Below, in pieces: positions 9,276-17,924 of a stretch of DNA of 64,000 nt. The DNA lies in NCBI RefSeq assembly GCF_002078355.1, contig NZ_CP015363.1, forward strand, positions 1-64,000, read 5' to 3'. The translations under genes were made by a program, and so were the position numbers. How positions within the stretch are numbered: the stretch's first letter is position 1; each line of letters opens with the position of its first letter. A model generated the notes under the pieces. It made no database searches and had not been told where the DNA came from. It saw only the letters and a program-made list of their open reading frames with translations. Source of the DNA: Ferroplasma acidiphilum (GTDB lineage: Archaea > Thermoplasmatota > Thermoplasmata > Thermoplasmatales > Thermoplasmataceae).

Positions 9276-9348
9276 GTAAACATTATTACATTAATGCTAT
9301 ATATTCTTAGCAGATAATTTTTATCCCGGTAATTATTATTCACGATCA

Positions 9349-9390
9349 GGTGGCAAGGAAGCCCACGTGCTCTAGCCACGGGTAGTTGAC
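9349..9390 (+). mobile_element. Relic right end of an IS200/IS605 (TnpB) element
   Basis: The 42 bases contain GAAGCCCACG, then CTCTAGCCACGGG, then TAGTTGAC. This is the signature I recognise from right ends of TnpB-encoding IS605-family elements, where GAAGCCC is followed by a GC-rich hairpin with a CTCTAG or TTTAG loop and then GTTGAC. A stem CCC-GTG/CAC-GGG can form with a two-base bulge on the left arm. It is much more GC-rich than the surrounding DNA. No TnpA or TnpB coding remains nearby, so this would be a solo end left by decay or excision. Recognition is from memory of family ends, not a search. Confidence 0.5.
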
Positions 9391-9439
9391 CTGCAATATC
9401 CCAGAAAAGTTATAATACCTATAATCATTCATAAATATT

Positions 9440-9757
9440 ATGTGGGAAACTCTGTTTAAAATGGATAAAATTGAGGACAATGCCTTGAAGGATATTACAG
9501 TAAAAGGGGTTCCTTTGCTTGTATCAAGGATAGATGGGAAAATATATGTCACAGATCTGTACTGCACACACGAGCAAACCTCCCTTTCTGAAGGATTCAT
9601 AGAAGGTTGCAGTGTTGTATGTTCCGCCCATTTTGCTTCGTTTAACCTGAAAGATGGGAAGGTTATTTCAGGGCCTGAAGGTGAGACCGGAACAATTAAA
9701 GATTTGAAGTCATACAATACAAAGATAGAGAATGGGATGATAATGGCGGATATATAA
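9440..9757 (+). CDS. Rieske-type [2Fe-2S] ferredoxin
   Basis: A soluble 105-residue Rieske domain. The cluster-binding motifs are YCTHEQ (C-x-H) and CSAHFASF (C-x2-H), 17 residues apart as in the ferredoxin-like subclass that lacks the disulfide of respiratory Rieske proteins. There is no membrane anchor. The TAA stop overlaps the ATG of etfBA by one base, so the two are almost certainly co-translated. It may pass electrons to or from the flavoprotein. The ATG is probably leaderless, with a TTATAATAC element about 27 nt upstream. Confidence 0.9.
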   Translation: MWETLFKMDKIEDNALKDITVKGVPLLVSRIDGKIYVTDLYCTHEQTSLSEGFIEGCSVVCSAHFASFNLKDGKVISGPEGETGTIKDLKSYNTKIENGMIMADI

Positions 9758-11430
9758 TGAAAATCATAGTTCTGGTTAAACAGGTACCTGATGTCAATGC
9801 AATACGATTTGACGAAAAGACTAAAAGGATAATAAGGGCAGGGGTAAAATTATCATTTAACTCCTATGATAAAAAGGCAGTTGAAGCAGCAGTAAGGCTG
9901 TCAGAAAAATATAAATGTGAAACATACGTTGTTTCTATGGGCCCCGGGGATGCCAGAGATGTACTGAACGATTCAATGAAAATGGGAATTAACCATGCTA
10001 TACTGTTAAACGATCCAAATTTTGCAGGTTCAGATACCTATGTAACATCCAGGATTCTATCCTCATTAATAATGCACATTAGCCCGGACATAGTTTTATC
10101 CGGCAAATCTTCACTGGATGGCGAAACATCCCAGGTTCCTCCGGAAACAGCAGAGATGGCAGGATACAACTTTGTTTCAAACGTATCATCAATAGAAATA
10201 GCCGAAAATAGGGTAATAGTGGCCAGGGATGAAGATAATGGCATAAGGAAACTGGAAGTTTCATTTCCGGTATTCCTCTCAGTCAGCGAGAAAATTAACA
10301 GGGCAAGGCAAATAGACCCATCTGCAAAGGTTGAAAATATTGATATATATGACTCCAGATTTACCGCATGGAAGGGAAGTGATTCGCCCACAAGTGTGGT
10401 TGATACATTTTCAATGGCCAATACAAGGAATAATAAATTTATTACTTTTCAGGAATTTCTGGGAATACTTAACTCCTCGGGAGAAGTAAAACAGGATCCA
10501 GACTATAAGATTCTGGATGACCCGGCAACAGAGGAAATTTTTCTGGGGTTAGCAGTGGACGATCCAGGGACATCCCTTGAAATTTCTTCTAAAATAGCAG
10601 AGATTGGAGGCCATAGAATAGTTGTAATAGGGAATATAAACCCATCCAGGCTGAATGGCATGGCATGCCACAAATACATATATCTTGATAACTCAGACTA
10701 TGTTTCATTTTCTGAATATGTTGCGGAATTTATAAGGAAAAATAAAGTGCGCCACGTTCTCGCACCCTCAAATCTTAACGGAAGGGACATATCATCACAC
10801 ATAGCTGCATCTATTGGCCTTGGCCTCACTGCAGATTGTGTGGATATAAAATTTGAATCAGGAAAAATGGTCCAGTATAAACCCTCTTTTGGAGGTGGCA
10901 TAATAGCAGTCATTAAATCAAAAACTGAACCTGATATGGCAACTGTGAGAAAAGGCATGTTTCCTATTAAATTCAGGAGCAAATCATATGATGTGCAGAC
11001 CGTAAATCTGGAAAAAAATGAAAATTTCCACGAAATTGATAACACACCCATTGACAGCAATCTACATCCCCTTGATACCCCTGTGATATTTGGAATCGGC
11101 ACAGGCGTGCATGCTGAAGATATCCCGCACATTCTGGAAATAGCGGAAAAAATAAACGCTTCTGTTGGTGCAACAAGAAGGGTGGTAGATATGGGAAGAA
11201 TTCCCAGGCAATTCCAGATTGGCCTTACCGGAATGTCAATATCACCTTCCTTATATGTTGCTCTGGGCATATCGGGATCTGATAACCATATAGTTGGCAT
11301 CCGATACGCAGGCAAGGTAATGGCTGTTAACAACAATCCTGATGCAGATATATTTAAACATTCAGATTTTGGCATGATTATGGATACGCATGAATTTATT
11401 GAAAACCTCTATACGTTTGTTAATAAATAA
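9757..11430 (+). CDS. etfBA: Electron transfer flavoprotein, fused beta and alpha subunits
   Basis: One 557-residue chain combines EtfB (residues 1 to ~235: MKIIVLVKQVPDVNAIRFD, VSMGPGDARD, LSGKSSLDGETSQVPPETAE) and EtfA (from ~250, with the FAD-binding C-terminal domain containing VGATRRVVDMG, QIGLTGMSISPSLYVALGISG and VNNNPDADIF). Such fusions are known in Sulfolobales and Thermoplasmatales. It shuttles electrons from acyl-CoA or other dehydrogenases to an Etf:quinone oxidoreductase. No FixC/X-like gene is adjacent; the partner here is the upstream Rieske ferredoxin. Confidence 0.93.
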   Translation: MKIIVLVKQVPDVNAIRFDEKTKRIIRAGVKLSFNSYDKKAVEAAVRLSEKYKCETYVVSMGPGDARDVLNDSMKMGINHAILLNDPNFAGSDTYVTSRILSSLIMHISPDIVLSGKSSLDGETSQVPPETAEMAGYNFVSNVSSIEIAENRVIVARDEDNGIRKLEVSFPVFLSVSEKINRARQIDPSAKVENIDIYDSRFTAWKGSDSPTSVVDTFSMANTRNNKFITFQEFLGILNSSGEVKQDPDYKILDDPATEEIFLGLAVDDPGTSLEISSKIAEIGGHRIVVIGNINPSRLNGMACHKYIYLDNSDYVSFSEYVAEFIRKNKVRHVLAPSNLNGRDISSHIAASIGLGLTADCVDIKFESGKMVQYKPSFGGGIIAVIKSKTEPDMATVRKGMFPIKFRSKSYDVQTVNLEKNENFHEIDNTPIDSNLHPLDTPVIFGIGTGVHAEDIPHILEIAEKINASVGATRRVVDMGRIPRQFQIGLTGMSISPSLYVALGISGSDNHIVGIRYAGKVMAVNNNPDADIFKHSDFGMIMDTHEFIENLYTFVNK

Positions 11431-11777
11431 TAGGGGAACTTTTAGATTCTTACAGATAATTTATTTTTCAATACGTCTGTCATTTTGATCAGAAATACTT
11501 ACCGATGATATAACGGTAAAGAAGCAATAAAAAACTCTTATGTAATCATCATTTCGCAAATTTGTCCGGTTGTTTTCGAGCTCGGTCCTCATATAATCAA
11601 ATGGCTATGCACCTTTCTGATTGTACATTAAATAAATATTTTCTGGATTGCCAGCAATATTTAGCATCATTGTAACTATGGAAACATGGGAATAATAAAG
11701 AGTAGAATGTATGTTCCCTGTAAATTTGTGGAGTTGAGGTTTAGAAATAATAATTTACTACCCCGGTATTAACTATA
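11431..11777. other. Intergenic stretch with one inverted repeat
   Basis: About 350 bases without a convincing gene. TTACCG (11499-11504) and CGGTAA (11514-11519) form a perfect 6-bp inverted repeat with a 9-nt loop, 70 nt after the etfBA stop. It could be a termination or processing hairpin or an operator. The rest is AT-rich with no tRNA-like fold or strong reading frame. The last ~30 nt must hold the promoter of the next gene. Confidence 0.35.
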
Positions 11778-12359
11778 ATGGATATGCATAATGTCACCAT
11801 AAATTTTCCAAAAAATATAGTTCTTGAAAATGGGGAAAGTATACATATTGAAAGGGATAAAATTACTGACGAGTCATTGTTTTCAATGCTATTTCCGGAG
11901 AAATCTACCGATCGTATTGCAATAAATCTCATAAAAAATGGATTCCACGACGCAACTCCGAGTTTTTTCAAAGGCGAGAAATACAGTATGGCTAAAGAAA
12001 TAGCGTTTCCATGGGAACTGCACATCAGGCTCTTTAATTATGGTAAGCAATATGGAAAAATGTTTGCGCACGTTGAAATATCAAGAAAATACTTTGAACA
12101 TCTTTTTATAATACAACCCTCCGTGTTTGAGCCCTTTGAATTTTATAAGAGTATATACCGTGAATTCAACGTTATGTATGAACCATCCGGAAAAAAAGTT
12201 AAAGAATTCAAGAATTATTATAAAGTTAAGCTCATACCACCGGAAAATCTTATAGAGTGGATGCCACTTGTTTTAAATTTATATAGCAATTTCTCCCAGT
12301 ACAAGGAAAAAATCAGGGAAATTATTGATGTAATAGATTTTGAATTGCACCGTAAATAA
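11778..12359 (+). CDS. Hypothetical protein
   Basis: A 193-residue soluble protein that I do not recognise. It is rich in aromatic and charged residues, has no signal peptide, membrane segment or Cys clusters, and ends in a helical segment (ENLIEWMPLVLNLYSNFSQYKEKIREII). The ATG at 11778 is the natural start, with a second ATG two codons later. It is isolated by a 347-base upstream gap and converges on nob1, so context gives no functional hint. Codon use resembles the neighbours, and the long frame supports a real gene. Confidence 0.6.
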   Translation: MDMHNVTINFPKNIVLENGESIHIERDKITDESLFSMLFPEKSTDRIAINLIKNGFHDATPSFFKGEKYSMAKEIAFPWELHIRLFNYGKQYGKMFAHVEISRKYFEHLFIIQPSVFEPFEFYKSIYREFNVMYEPSGKKVKEFKNYYKVKLIPPENLIEWMPLVLNLYSNFSQYKEKIREIIDVIDFELHRK

Positions 12360-12361
12360 AT

Positions 12362-12835
12362 CTATTTTTTTGAATAGCGCTTCACATCATGCCCGCATAT
12401 GGGGCATGTTTTAATATATTCATCATATATTTTATGGCAGCCGGTACACCTGTATTTCCATATTATGCCCTTTTTTATGCCAGATATCCCGCCTCCTGAA
12501 TAGGCAATCCCACAATATTTTGCAACATTCTGTATGGCATAATCGTCTGTGATTATTATCCCATTTAATTCAATTGCAAGTGCGAGCACATCAATATCAG
12601 TGGCACTTAGCGCATTGTAATCCCCGGTACTTAAAGCTGCTTCACGGGCTTTTGCAATATACTCCTTTCCAGGGCTGCGTGTCGTTATATTCGCTACTTC
12701 AAGGATCTTTTCAAGTGACCCTTTTTTTATTTCATTGATAACAGACTCAGGGTAAACATAACCATCCTCTGAAATATTGAGATTCCCAGATAACATTGCT
12801 GAGGTATCTATAATATATTTTTTCTTCCCTTCCAC
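12362..12835 (-). CDS. nob1: Ribosome maturation endonuclease Nob1 (PIN domain plus zinc ribbon)
   Basis: Processes the 3' end of pre-16S rRNA. The PIN domain (residues 1 to ~115) has the acidic residues in IIDTSAML, TDIDVLALA and ITDDYAIQN. A C-terminal zinc ribbon follows with CTGC and CPIC. I chose the GTG at 12835, immediately before EGKKKYIIDTSAM, because the PIN strand normally starts within a few residues of the N terminus. A TTG 42 nt upstream also keeps the frame open, but its residues look non-coding. The gene ends two bases from the convergent hypothetical gene. Confidence 0.9.
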   Translation of the reverse strand: MEGKKKYIIDTSAMLSGNLNISEDGYVYPESVINEIKKGSLEKILEVANITTRSPGKEYIAKAREAALSTGDYNALSATDIDVLALAIELNGIIITDDYAIQNVAKYCGIAYSGGGISGIKKGIIWKYRCTGCHKIYDEYIKTCPICGHDVKRYSKK

Positions 12836-12936
12836 ATGGCAAAATATTATTATTAGTAATAAATCTACCTTAAACAATACATAAATGATTTTCCATTTTT
12901 AATAGCATATTTTAACTTCTGTGTAATTTCGATCCC

Positions 12937-13707
12937 ATGTTACTGGTATACATTATTATGCTCATTATAGGAATAGCCGTTGGCGCCCTGACAGGAATTA
13001 CCGGTAGCAGTGGCGTGCTTGTTGTTGTTCCTGTCCTTTCATATATGGGAATCAATTTTAAAACATCTGTAGGTACAAGCCTGCTGGTAGACGTGGTAAC
13101 TACAACAATTGTGATATATGTATATCTCAGGAAAAAAACCCTTAATCCCGGAATAGGTATAGTACTTGGAATCGGTGCAATAATTGGTGCACAGCTTGGC
13201 TCCCTTATTGCAGGAATATTGCCTGTGCTTCCACTGGAAATCATTTTTACTGCCATGGCAGCATATATGAGCTATTATGTGATTAAAAAATCGTACAACA
13301 TCGATAGCCATGGGGTCAGAAAGATGGAATTAAGCCGTAATTTAGCGTTGATAATCGGTTTTGCCCTGAGCATCCCGGTTGGCATTCTCACAGGGGTTAT
13401 AGGAACCAGTGGTGGAATTATGTTTGTTTTAATTATCATGGTATTTTTCTCAATGAAGGCACAGAATATGGTAGGTACCGCAACACTTGCAATGTTTCTG
13501 TCCGCAGCAAGTGGTTCTATAGGTTATTATGACATAGGGCATATTGACTTCCTGGCAGCAATACTTATAGGTGTTGTGGCACTGGTTTCCGGCTATTATT
13601 TCTCAATATTTGCACATAAAATTAAGCAGAAATATATATACCGGTTTATAGGCGTTGTCTTCATAATTGTGGTCATAAGTGAAATTGTGAAGATTGTTGT
13701 CCTATAG
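12937..13707 (+). CDS. TauE/SafE family membrane permease
   Basis: A 256-residue integral membrane protein with about eight hydrophobic segments. It shows the duplicated TauE signature: GALTGITGSSGVLVVVPVLSYMG in the first half and VGILTGVIGTSGGIMFVLIIMVFFSM in the second. Members are proposed to export sulfite, sulfoacetate or related anions, which would fit an acidophile exposed to sulfur compounds, but the substrate is unknown. It overlaps the 3' end of the convergent ThiF/MoeB gene by 6 nt. Confidence 0.88.
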   Translation: MLLVYIIMLIIGIAVGALTGITGSSGVLVVVPVLSYMGINFKTSVGTSLLVDVVTTTIVIYVYLRKKTLNPGIGIVLGIGAIIGAQLGSLIAGILPVLPLEIIFTAMAAYMSYYVIKKSYNIDSHGVRKMELSRNLALIIGFALSIPVGILTGVIGTSGGIMFVLIIMVFFSMKAQNMVGTATLAMFLSAASGSIGYYDIGHIDFLAAILIGVVALVSGYYFSIFAHKIKQKYIYRFIGVVFIIVVISEIVKIVVL

Positions 13708-14475
13708 AAGAATTGATTTTCCTATGCCCGAATATTCTTTACCGAGGTACTTATAATCCTTATCATGGCAACACCTGCATTTACTGTTTCTCTCAACATT
13801 TATTTTATTAATTTCAAAATTGAAGGCATCTATAAAATAAATGCTGCCATCTATTCCATAATCCAGTAAAATTTTCACGGCAAGGTTGACACCATATGAT
13901 GCGATTAGGGCCGGCACAGTATTCAATACACCGGTTACTTCACATGATGGCAATTCAGCAGGTTCACTGTTAAAGCAGGCATAGCATGACGTTTTTCCCG
14001 GTATTATAGCTTTAAATTCACCATACATTTCTATAGCGGATGTAAACACCCATGGTATTCCGTATTTGTCACAGGCATCATTTATTATAAATCTGGTGGT
14101 CATATTGTCTGTTCCATCAAAAACCAGGTCTGCTGAATTTACCATATAAGCCAGAGAGGAATCAAAAGCACTATTATGGAACTCAACCTCCACATCAGGA
14201 TTAATTTTCTGCAATTTTTTTGCTGCTGTTTCCGCTTTGTACTCTTTCAAATCATCCATATCATAAAGTATCTGCCTGTGAAGGTTTGTAATCTCTATCC
14301 TGTCCCTGTCCACAAGTATTAACTTCTTAACTCCTAATCGTGAAAACATCTCTGCCGCAGCACTCCCGGTGCCACCAAGGCCAATTATGAGAATAGTTTT
14401 TTCGAGAAGCTTTTTCTGGTTAGCTTCTCCAATTTGCTTTAAAACAATTTGCCGCGAATACCTTTTCATGTCCAT
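13702..14475 (-). CDS. E1-like adenylyltransferase, ThiF/MoeB/HesA family
   Basis: Activates the C terminus of a ubiquitin-like sulfur carrier (MoaD, ThiS or SAMP) by adenylation. The 257-residue protein begins with RYSRQIVLKQIG, has the nucleotide motif IIGLGGTGSAAAEMFSRLG, the VDRDRIEITNLHRQILY block and DGTDNMTTRF. Zinc cysteines appear as CYAC and CRCC. A Cys in LPSCEVTGVLNTVP occupies the region of the catalytic loop. It may serve molybdopterin synthesis for the sulfite-oxidase-like enzyme at 29.5 kb, tRNA thiolation, or archaeal sampylation; sequence alone does not decide. Confidence 0.9.
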   Translation of the reverse strand: MDMKRYSRQIVLKQIGEANQKKLLEKTILIIGLGGTGSAAAEMFSRLGVKKLILVDRDRIEITNLHRQILYDMDDLKEYKAETAAKKLQKINPDVEVEFHNSAFDSSLAYMVNSADLVFDGTDNMTTRFIINDACDKYGIPWVFTSAIEMYGEFKAIIPGKTSCYACFNSEPAELPSCEVTGVLNTVPALIASYGVNLAVKILLDYGIDGSIYFIDAFNFEINKINVERNSKCRCCHDKDYKYLGKEYSGIGKSILL

Positions 14476-14619
14476 TGGTACTTATTATAACAATAACTTA
14501 AATATTTTCAGGTTCAATAAATCGATGCCACTCATAGTTTATAATATTAATCTATAATTAATATATGTGTTCTATAATATATAGAGCAAAATTTAAATAT
14601 GTAACTATTATAGTCTAAT

Positions 14620-15150
14620 ATGGGAAAGGCAGGTTTGGGGGCAAAGGCCGGCGTTGTTGCAGGCCTTGTATATGGTATTTTAGATGGCATATTTGCATAT
14701 GTAGTGCTGGTAATATTTAAAACGGACGTAATGAAAGTTATGTCTACCTTAGCAGCAAAGGAAACTTCACTGGGCATAAAAGTCACAGGTGCACAACTAT
14801 ATTCTACAGACCTTACACTTGCACCTGTAGAGGGTATAGTAGGAGGCCTTATTATCGGTATCATCCTTGGCATAATATTTGCTTATACACATAATAAAAT
14901 ACCGGGCAAGAATATGATTATAAAAGGTGAGATTTTTGGTCTTATTTTATGGATTATATTTGATGTGCTTATCGGCGCAGTAGATATCAGTACATACGGA
15001 CTTACATATTATATTGCATCCATTGCATTTGATATTATTCCTCTGGTGGTATTTGGATTTATCCTGGGCACACTATATAATAAATGGGAAGTTAAAGATA
15101 CACCGGTGACAGATGAGGAATTTAATAAAATGAATTCAGGAAATCTTTAA
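14620..15150 (+). CDS. Four-helix integral membrane protein, unknown
   Basis: A 176-residue protein with about four membrane segments and a short charged C-terminal tail. It opens with GAKAGVVAGLVYGILDGIFAYVV. ATTTAAATA about 27 nt upstream of ATG 14620 indicates a leaderless promoter. The pattern (Gly-rich first helix, an IIGIILGIIF..HNKIPGK segment, a closing GFILGTLYNKW) parallels the 158-residue protein at 49988-50464, suggesting paralogy. Function unknown. Confidence 0.7.
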   Translation: MGKAGLGAKAGVVAGLVYGILDGIFAYVVLVIFKTDVMKVMSTLAAKETSLGIKVTGAQLYSTDLTLAPVEGIVGGLIIGIILGIIFAYTHNKIPGKNMIIKGEIFGLILWIIFDVLIGAVDISTYGLTYYIASIAFDIIPLVVFGFILGTLYNKWEVKDTPVTDEEFNKMNSGNL

Positions 15151-15202
15151 TATTTTCCTAAGATAACTTAATGCCGGATAAAGAAATAAATGTAAGATAT
15201 TT

Positions 15203-16078
15203 ATGGATGCCGATGTAAAAAATAAATATATTCTCGCCGGCAAAATAGGCAGAGATGCACTGGAATACGCTCAAACACTCATAGAGCCAGGCGCATTATT
15301 CTATGATGTTGCAGAAAAAGCAGAGCAATTTATCCGGGATAAGGGTGCTGTACCATCATTTCCGGTCAATTTATCCATTAACAATGAAGCCGCACATTAT
15401 ACACCATATGAGGGGGACAAAAAGAAATTCAAGACCGGTGACCTTGTTAAAGTCGACCTCGGAGCTATGGTAGATGGCTATATGTCGGATAACGCCGCTA
15501 CTATTGAAGTTGGAAACACCGGGAATTACAGCGATCTGATAGATGCAACAAGGGATGCCTTAAACTCCGCCATAAAAATACTGCGCCCACTTATTAATAT
15601 ATATAGAATCGGAGAAGAAATAGGGAATGTCATAACATCCCGTGGATTCAACCCCATAAAAAACCTCGGTGGACATGGAATTAACCGCTATGATCTGCAC
15701 TCTGAAATTTTTATACCAAATTATGATGATGGGAACGATGAAACAATAAAAACGGACAAGGTTATTGCAATTGAACCATTTGCCAGCACAGGCATAGGAA
15801 TGATACATAGCGGGCAGATGGGGAATATTTACATTATTGACAAGCCGGGAGTAAGGGACAGGGATGAGATTTTATATAAAAATTTCAATACGGCTCCATT
15901 CGCCGAAAGATGGGTTTCCAGGCTGATGAAAAATGATCAGGAGTACATAAGGAAGAAAATGTCAACAAAATATGTTTCAGGATTCCCTGTATTGAAAGAA
16001 CACAGCAAGTCGATGATAGCCCAGTCAGAACATACTATAATGGTACTGGGAGACGAAATAATTGTTACAACAAAATAA
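15203..16078 (+). CDS. map: Methionine aminopeptidase, type II
   Basis: Removes initiator methionine. The 291-residue protein has the five metal ligands in order: VDLGAMVDGYMSDNAAT (two Asp), LGGHGI (His), AIEPFA (Glu) and AQSEHTIMV (Glu). A ~60-residue insertion before the last ligand (ERWVSRLMKND onward) and the absence of an N-terminal extension mark the archaeal type II form. A conserved His lies in NEAAHYTPYEGD. It converges on tmk with stop codons directly adjacent. Confidence 0.95.
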   Translation: MDADVKNKYILAGKIGRDALEYAQTLIEPGALFYDVAEKAEQFIRDKGAVPSFPVNLSINNEAAHYTPYEGDKKKFKTGDLVKVDLGAMVDGYMSDNAATIEVGNTGNYSDLIDATRDALNSAIKILRPLINIYRIGEEIGNVITSRGFNPIKNLGGHGINRYDLHSEIFIPNYDDGNDETIKTDKVIAIEPFASTGIGMIHSGQMGNIYIIDKPGVRDRDEILYKNFNTAPFAERWVSRLMKNDQEYIRKKMSTKYVSGFPVLKEHSKSMIAQSEHTIMVLGDEIIVTTK

Positions 16079-16699
16079 TTATTTTTCAATAGTTTTATTT
16101 ATTATATTTTCGGCCTTATAAAGGACATCTTCCATTGAACTGTTTGCATCTATTTTTTCAATTTTTATCTGTTTTTGAGTAAACATTTTCATGTTACCCA
16201 GGAAGTATTCATAGTAATCCTGTATCGCTTTCAACCCTTCCCTCTCCTCCAGAATTGATAATTGCTTTCCCCTGAAATTCAAATTTTTCCTGCTATTCCT
16301 TATTCTTTCCAGGGCAACATCCAGATTGGCATCAAGATAAATTATCATATCTGGCAATTTTAGCATTTTTGATACTTCCATCATCCAGAGTACCGTTTCC
16401 TTCCTATCCCCAAAAAGTCCCTCAATCATGGGCCCTTCATAGGCAATGGACGATGCAAGATACCTGTCGCATATAACATTTTTATATCCATTTATTTCTT
16501 CCTGGTGCTCCAGCCTGTCATATGTGAACAGGAAAAAATTATAAAATGAATTGGAAGGGGTACTGAGGGTTTTCAGGTTTGCCAGCTGGAATTTATCAGT
16601 CGGCTCCCTGGTGAAGTGAATGTTATTAAATATTTTCCTGAGTGAATTTACAAGTGTTGTTTTTCCTGACCCGTCAATGCCTTCTATAGTGATAAACAT
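16079..16699 (-). CDS. tmk: Thymidylate kinase
   Basis: Phosphorylates dTMP to dTDP. The 206-residue protein begins FITIEGIDGSGKTTL (P-loop), has the FTREPTD motif, the CDRYLASSIAYEG segment equivalent to the DRYxxS motif, and IIYLDANLDVALERIRNSRK. It is monocistronic, divergent from the HTH-CBS gene. A thymidine kinase encoded at 51.7 kb supplies the salvage route to dTMP. Confidence 0.93.
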   Translation of the reverse strand: MFITIEGIDGSGKTTLVNSLRKIFNNIHFTREPTDKFQLANLKTLSTPSNSFYNFFLFTYDRLEHQEEINGYKNVICDRYLASSIAYEGPMIEGLFGDRKETVLWMMEVSKMLKLPDMIIYLDANLDVALERIRNSRKNLNFRGKQLSILEEREGLKAIQDYYEYFLGNMKMFTQKQIKIEKIDANSSMEDVLYKAENIINKTIEK

Positions 16700-16795
16700 T
16701 AAATGGTTATAATTAACGGTTATAAATTATTATTTATGTACCATGTCCATGGAAATTTAAAATAATTATTAATAGTAATTAATTATAACATATAA

Positions 16796-17374
16796 ATGCT
16801 TCCTAGTATTGAAGAATTAAGAAAAATGCGAAAATCACTGGGTATAAGCCAGAAAGAACTGGCCCGTATCAGTGGGGTCAGCCAATCTTATATCGCAAGG
16901 CTGGAGAAGGGTGAAATCAATCCTGCATACGATAAGGTAAGAAAAATTTTTGAGTATCTCAACAATTCTGGAAACCGTGCCAAGGATATAGACATAAAGG
17001 CTGAACTTATAATGACAAAAGACGTTGACACATGCGAGATGAACGATTCCATAATATCAGCACTTAACAGGATGAGAGAAAAAGGATATTCACAGCTTCC
17101 TGTCGTAACATCGGATAAGAGGATTATAGGAACTATTACAGAATCCAATATTAATGACATGTTAATAAAAGGGACAAGCATAGAATCGCTGAAACATCTC
17201 ATAATAAAGAAAGTTATGGGCAGTGTTCTACCGCAACTTGACAAGAATAGCCCTATATCCATGATATACCCCCTTTTAAAATACTCCAATGCAGTTTTAA
17301 TAGTTGATGGGACAGAACTTAAAGGAATAATAACCAAAGCAGATGTGCTTAAAGCGGTTGAAACATATGGGTAA
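16796..17374 (+). CDS. XRE-type HTH regulator with two CBS domains
   Basis: A 192-residue protein with an N-terminal helix-turn-helix (KSLGISQKELARISGVSQSYIARLEKGE, residues ~13-40) followed by a CBS pair (residues ~70-190: MTKDVDTCEMNDSIISALNRM, VVTSDKRIIGTITESN, ILIVDGTELKGIITKAD). CBS pairs usually sense adenine nucleotides or SAM, so this is probably a ligand-responsive transcription factor. Its end overlaps carS by 8 nt, placing the regulator in front of a lipid-synthesis gene. Its targets are unknown. Confidence 0.9.
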   Translation: MLPSIEELRKMRKSLGISQKELARISGVSQSYIARLEKGEINPAYDKVRKIFEYLNNSGNRAKDIDIKAELIMTKDVDTCEMNDSIISALNRMREKGYSQLPVVTSDKRIIGTITESNINDMLIKGTSIESLKHLIIKKVMGSVLPQLDKNSPISMIYPLLKYSNAVLIVDGTELKGIITKADVLKAVETYG

Positions 17375-17924
17375 TATAGTACTTTTTACATTATATGCAA
17401 TAATTCTATTTGCTCCTGCGTTCATAGCCAATCCCGGTGCTGTAATAACCGGCGGGCACTGGGTAATAGACCGGGGAAAAACATACAAAGGCAAACGTAT
17501 ACTCGGAGATGGGAAATCATGGTCCGGATTTATAGGAGGATCTCTTATAGGAATATTATCAGGAATAATAATTTACTATATTGTTATAGTGCTGAGAATT
17601 CCATATCCTGATTACGGAAAAAACATTATAGACGCTATACTTGTCCTCATACCAATGAGTTTTGGCTCACTTCTGGGGGATATGTCCGGGTCCTTCATAA
17701 AGAGAAGAATAGGGATGAAGCGTGGAGCCCGCGGCTCAATACTGGACCAGTGGCCATTTGTTATAGTATCTTTCCTGCTGGTATTCATATTTGCAAGGGG
17801 ATTCTTTATGCAGCTCTATGGAGACCTTATACCTGTTGCTGTAATATTGATTATAACGCCGCCAATACACAGGGGCGTAAATATACTGGCATACAAATTT
17901 AAAATGAAGGATGTTCCATGGTAA
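17367..17924 (+). CDS. carS: CDP-archaeol synthase
   Basis: Membrane enzyme that transfers CMP from CTP to unsaturated archaetidic acid, an essential step in archaeal ether-lipid synthesis. From ATG 17367 it has 185 residues and about five membrane segments. Signature regions are IANPGAVITGGHWVIDRG, GKRILGDGKSWSGFIGG and SLLGDMSGSFIKRRIGMKRGARGSILDQWPF. Two Asp-containing loops resemble the CdsA active site. The start lies inside the HTH-CBS gene and the end overlaps pth2 by 7 nt, forming a tight trio. Confidence 0.92.
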   Translation: MGNIVLFTLYAIILFAPAFIANPGAVITGGHWVIDRGKTYKGKRILGDGKSWSGFIGGSLIGILSGIIIYYIVIVLRIPYPDYGKNIIDAILVLIPMSFGSLLGDMSGSFIKRRIGMKRGARGSILDQWPFVIVSFLLVFIFARGFFMQLYGDLIPVAVILIITPPIHRGVNILAYKFKMKDVPW

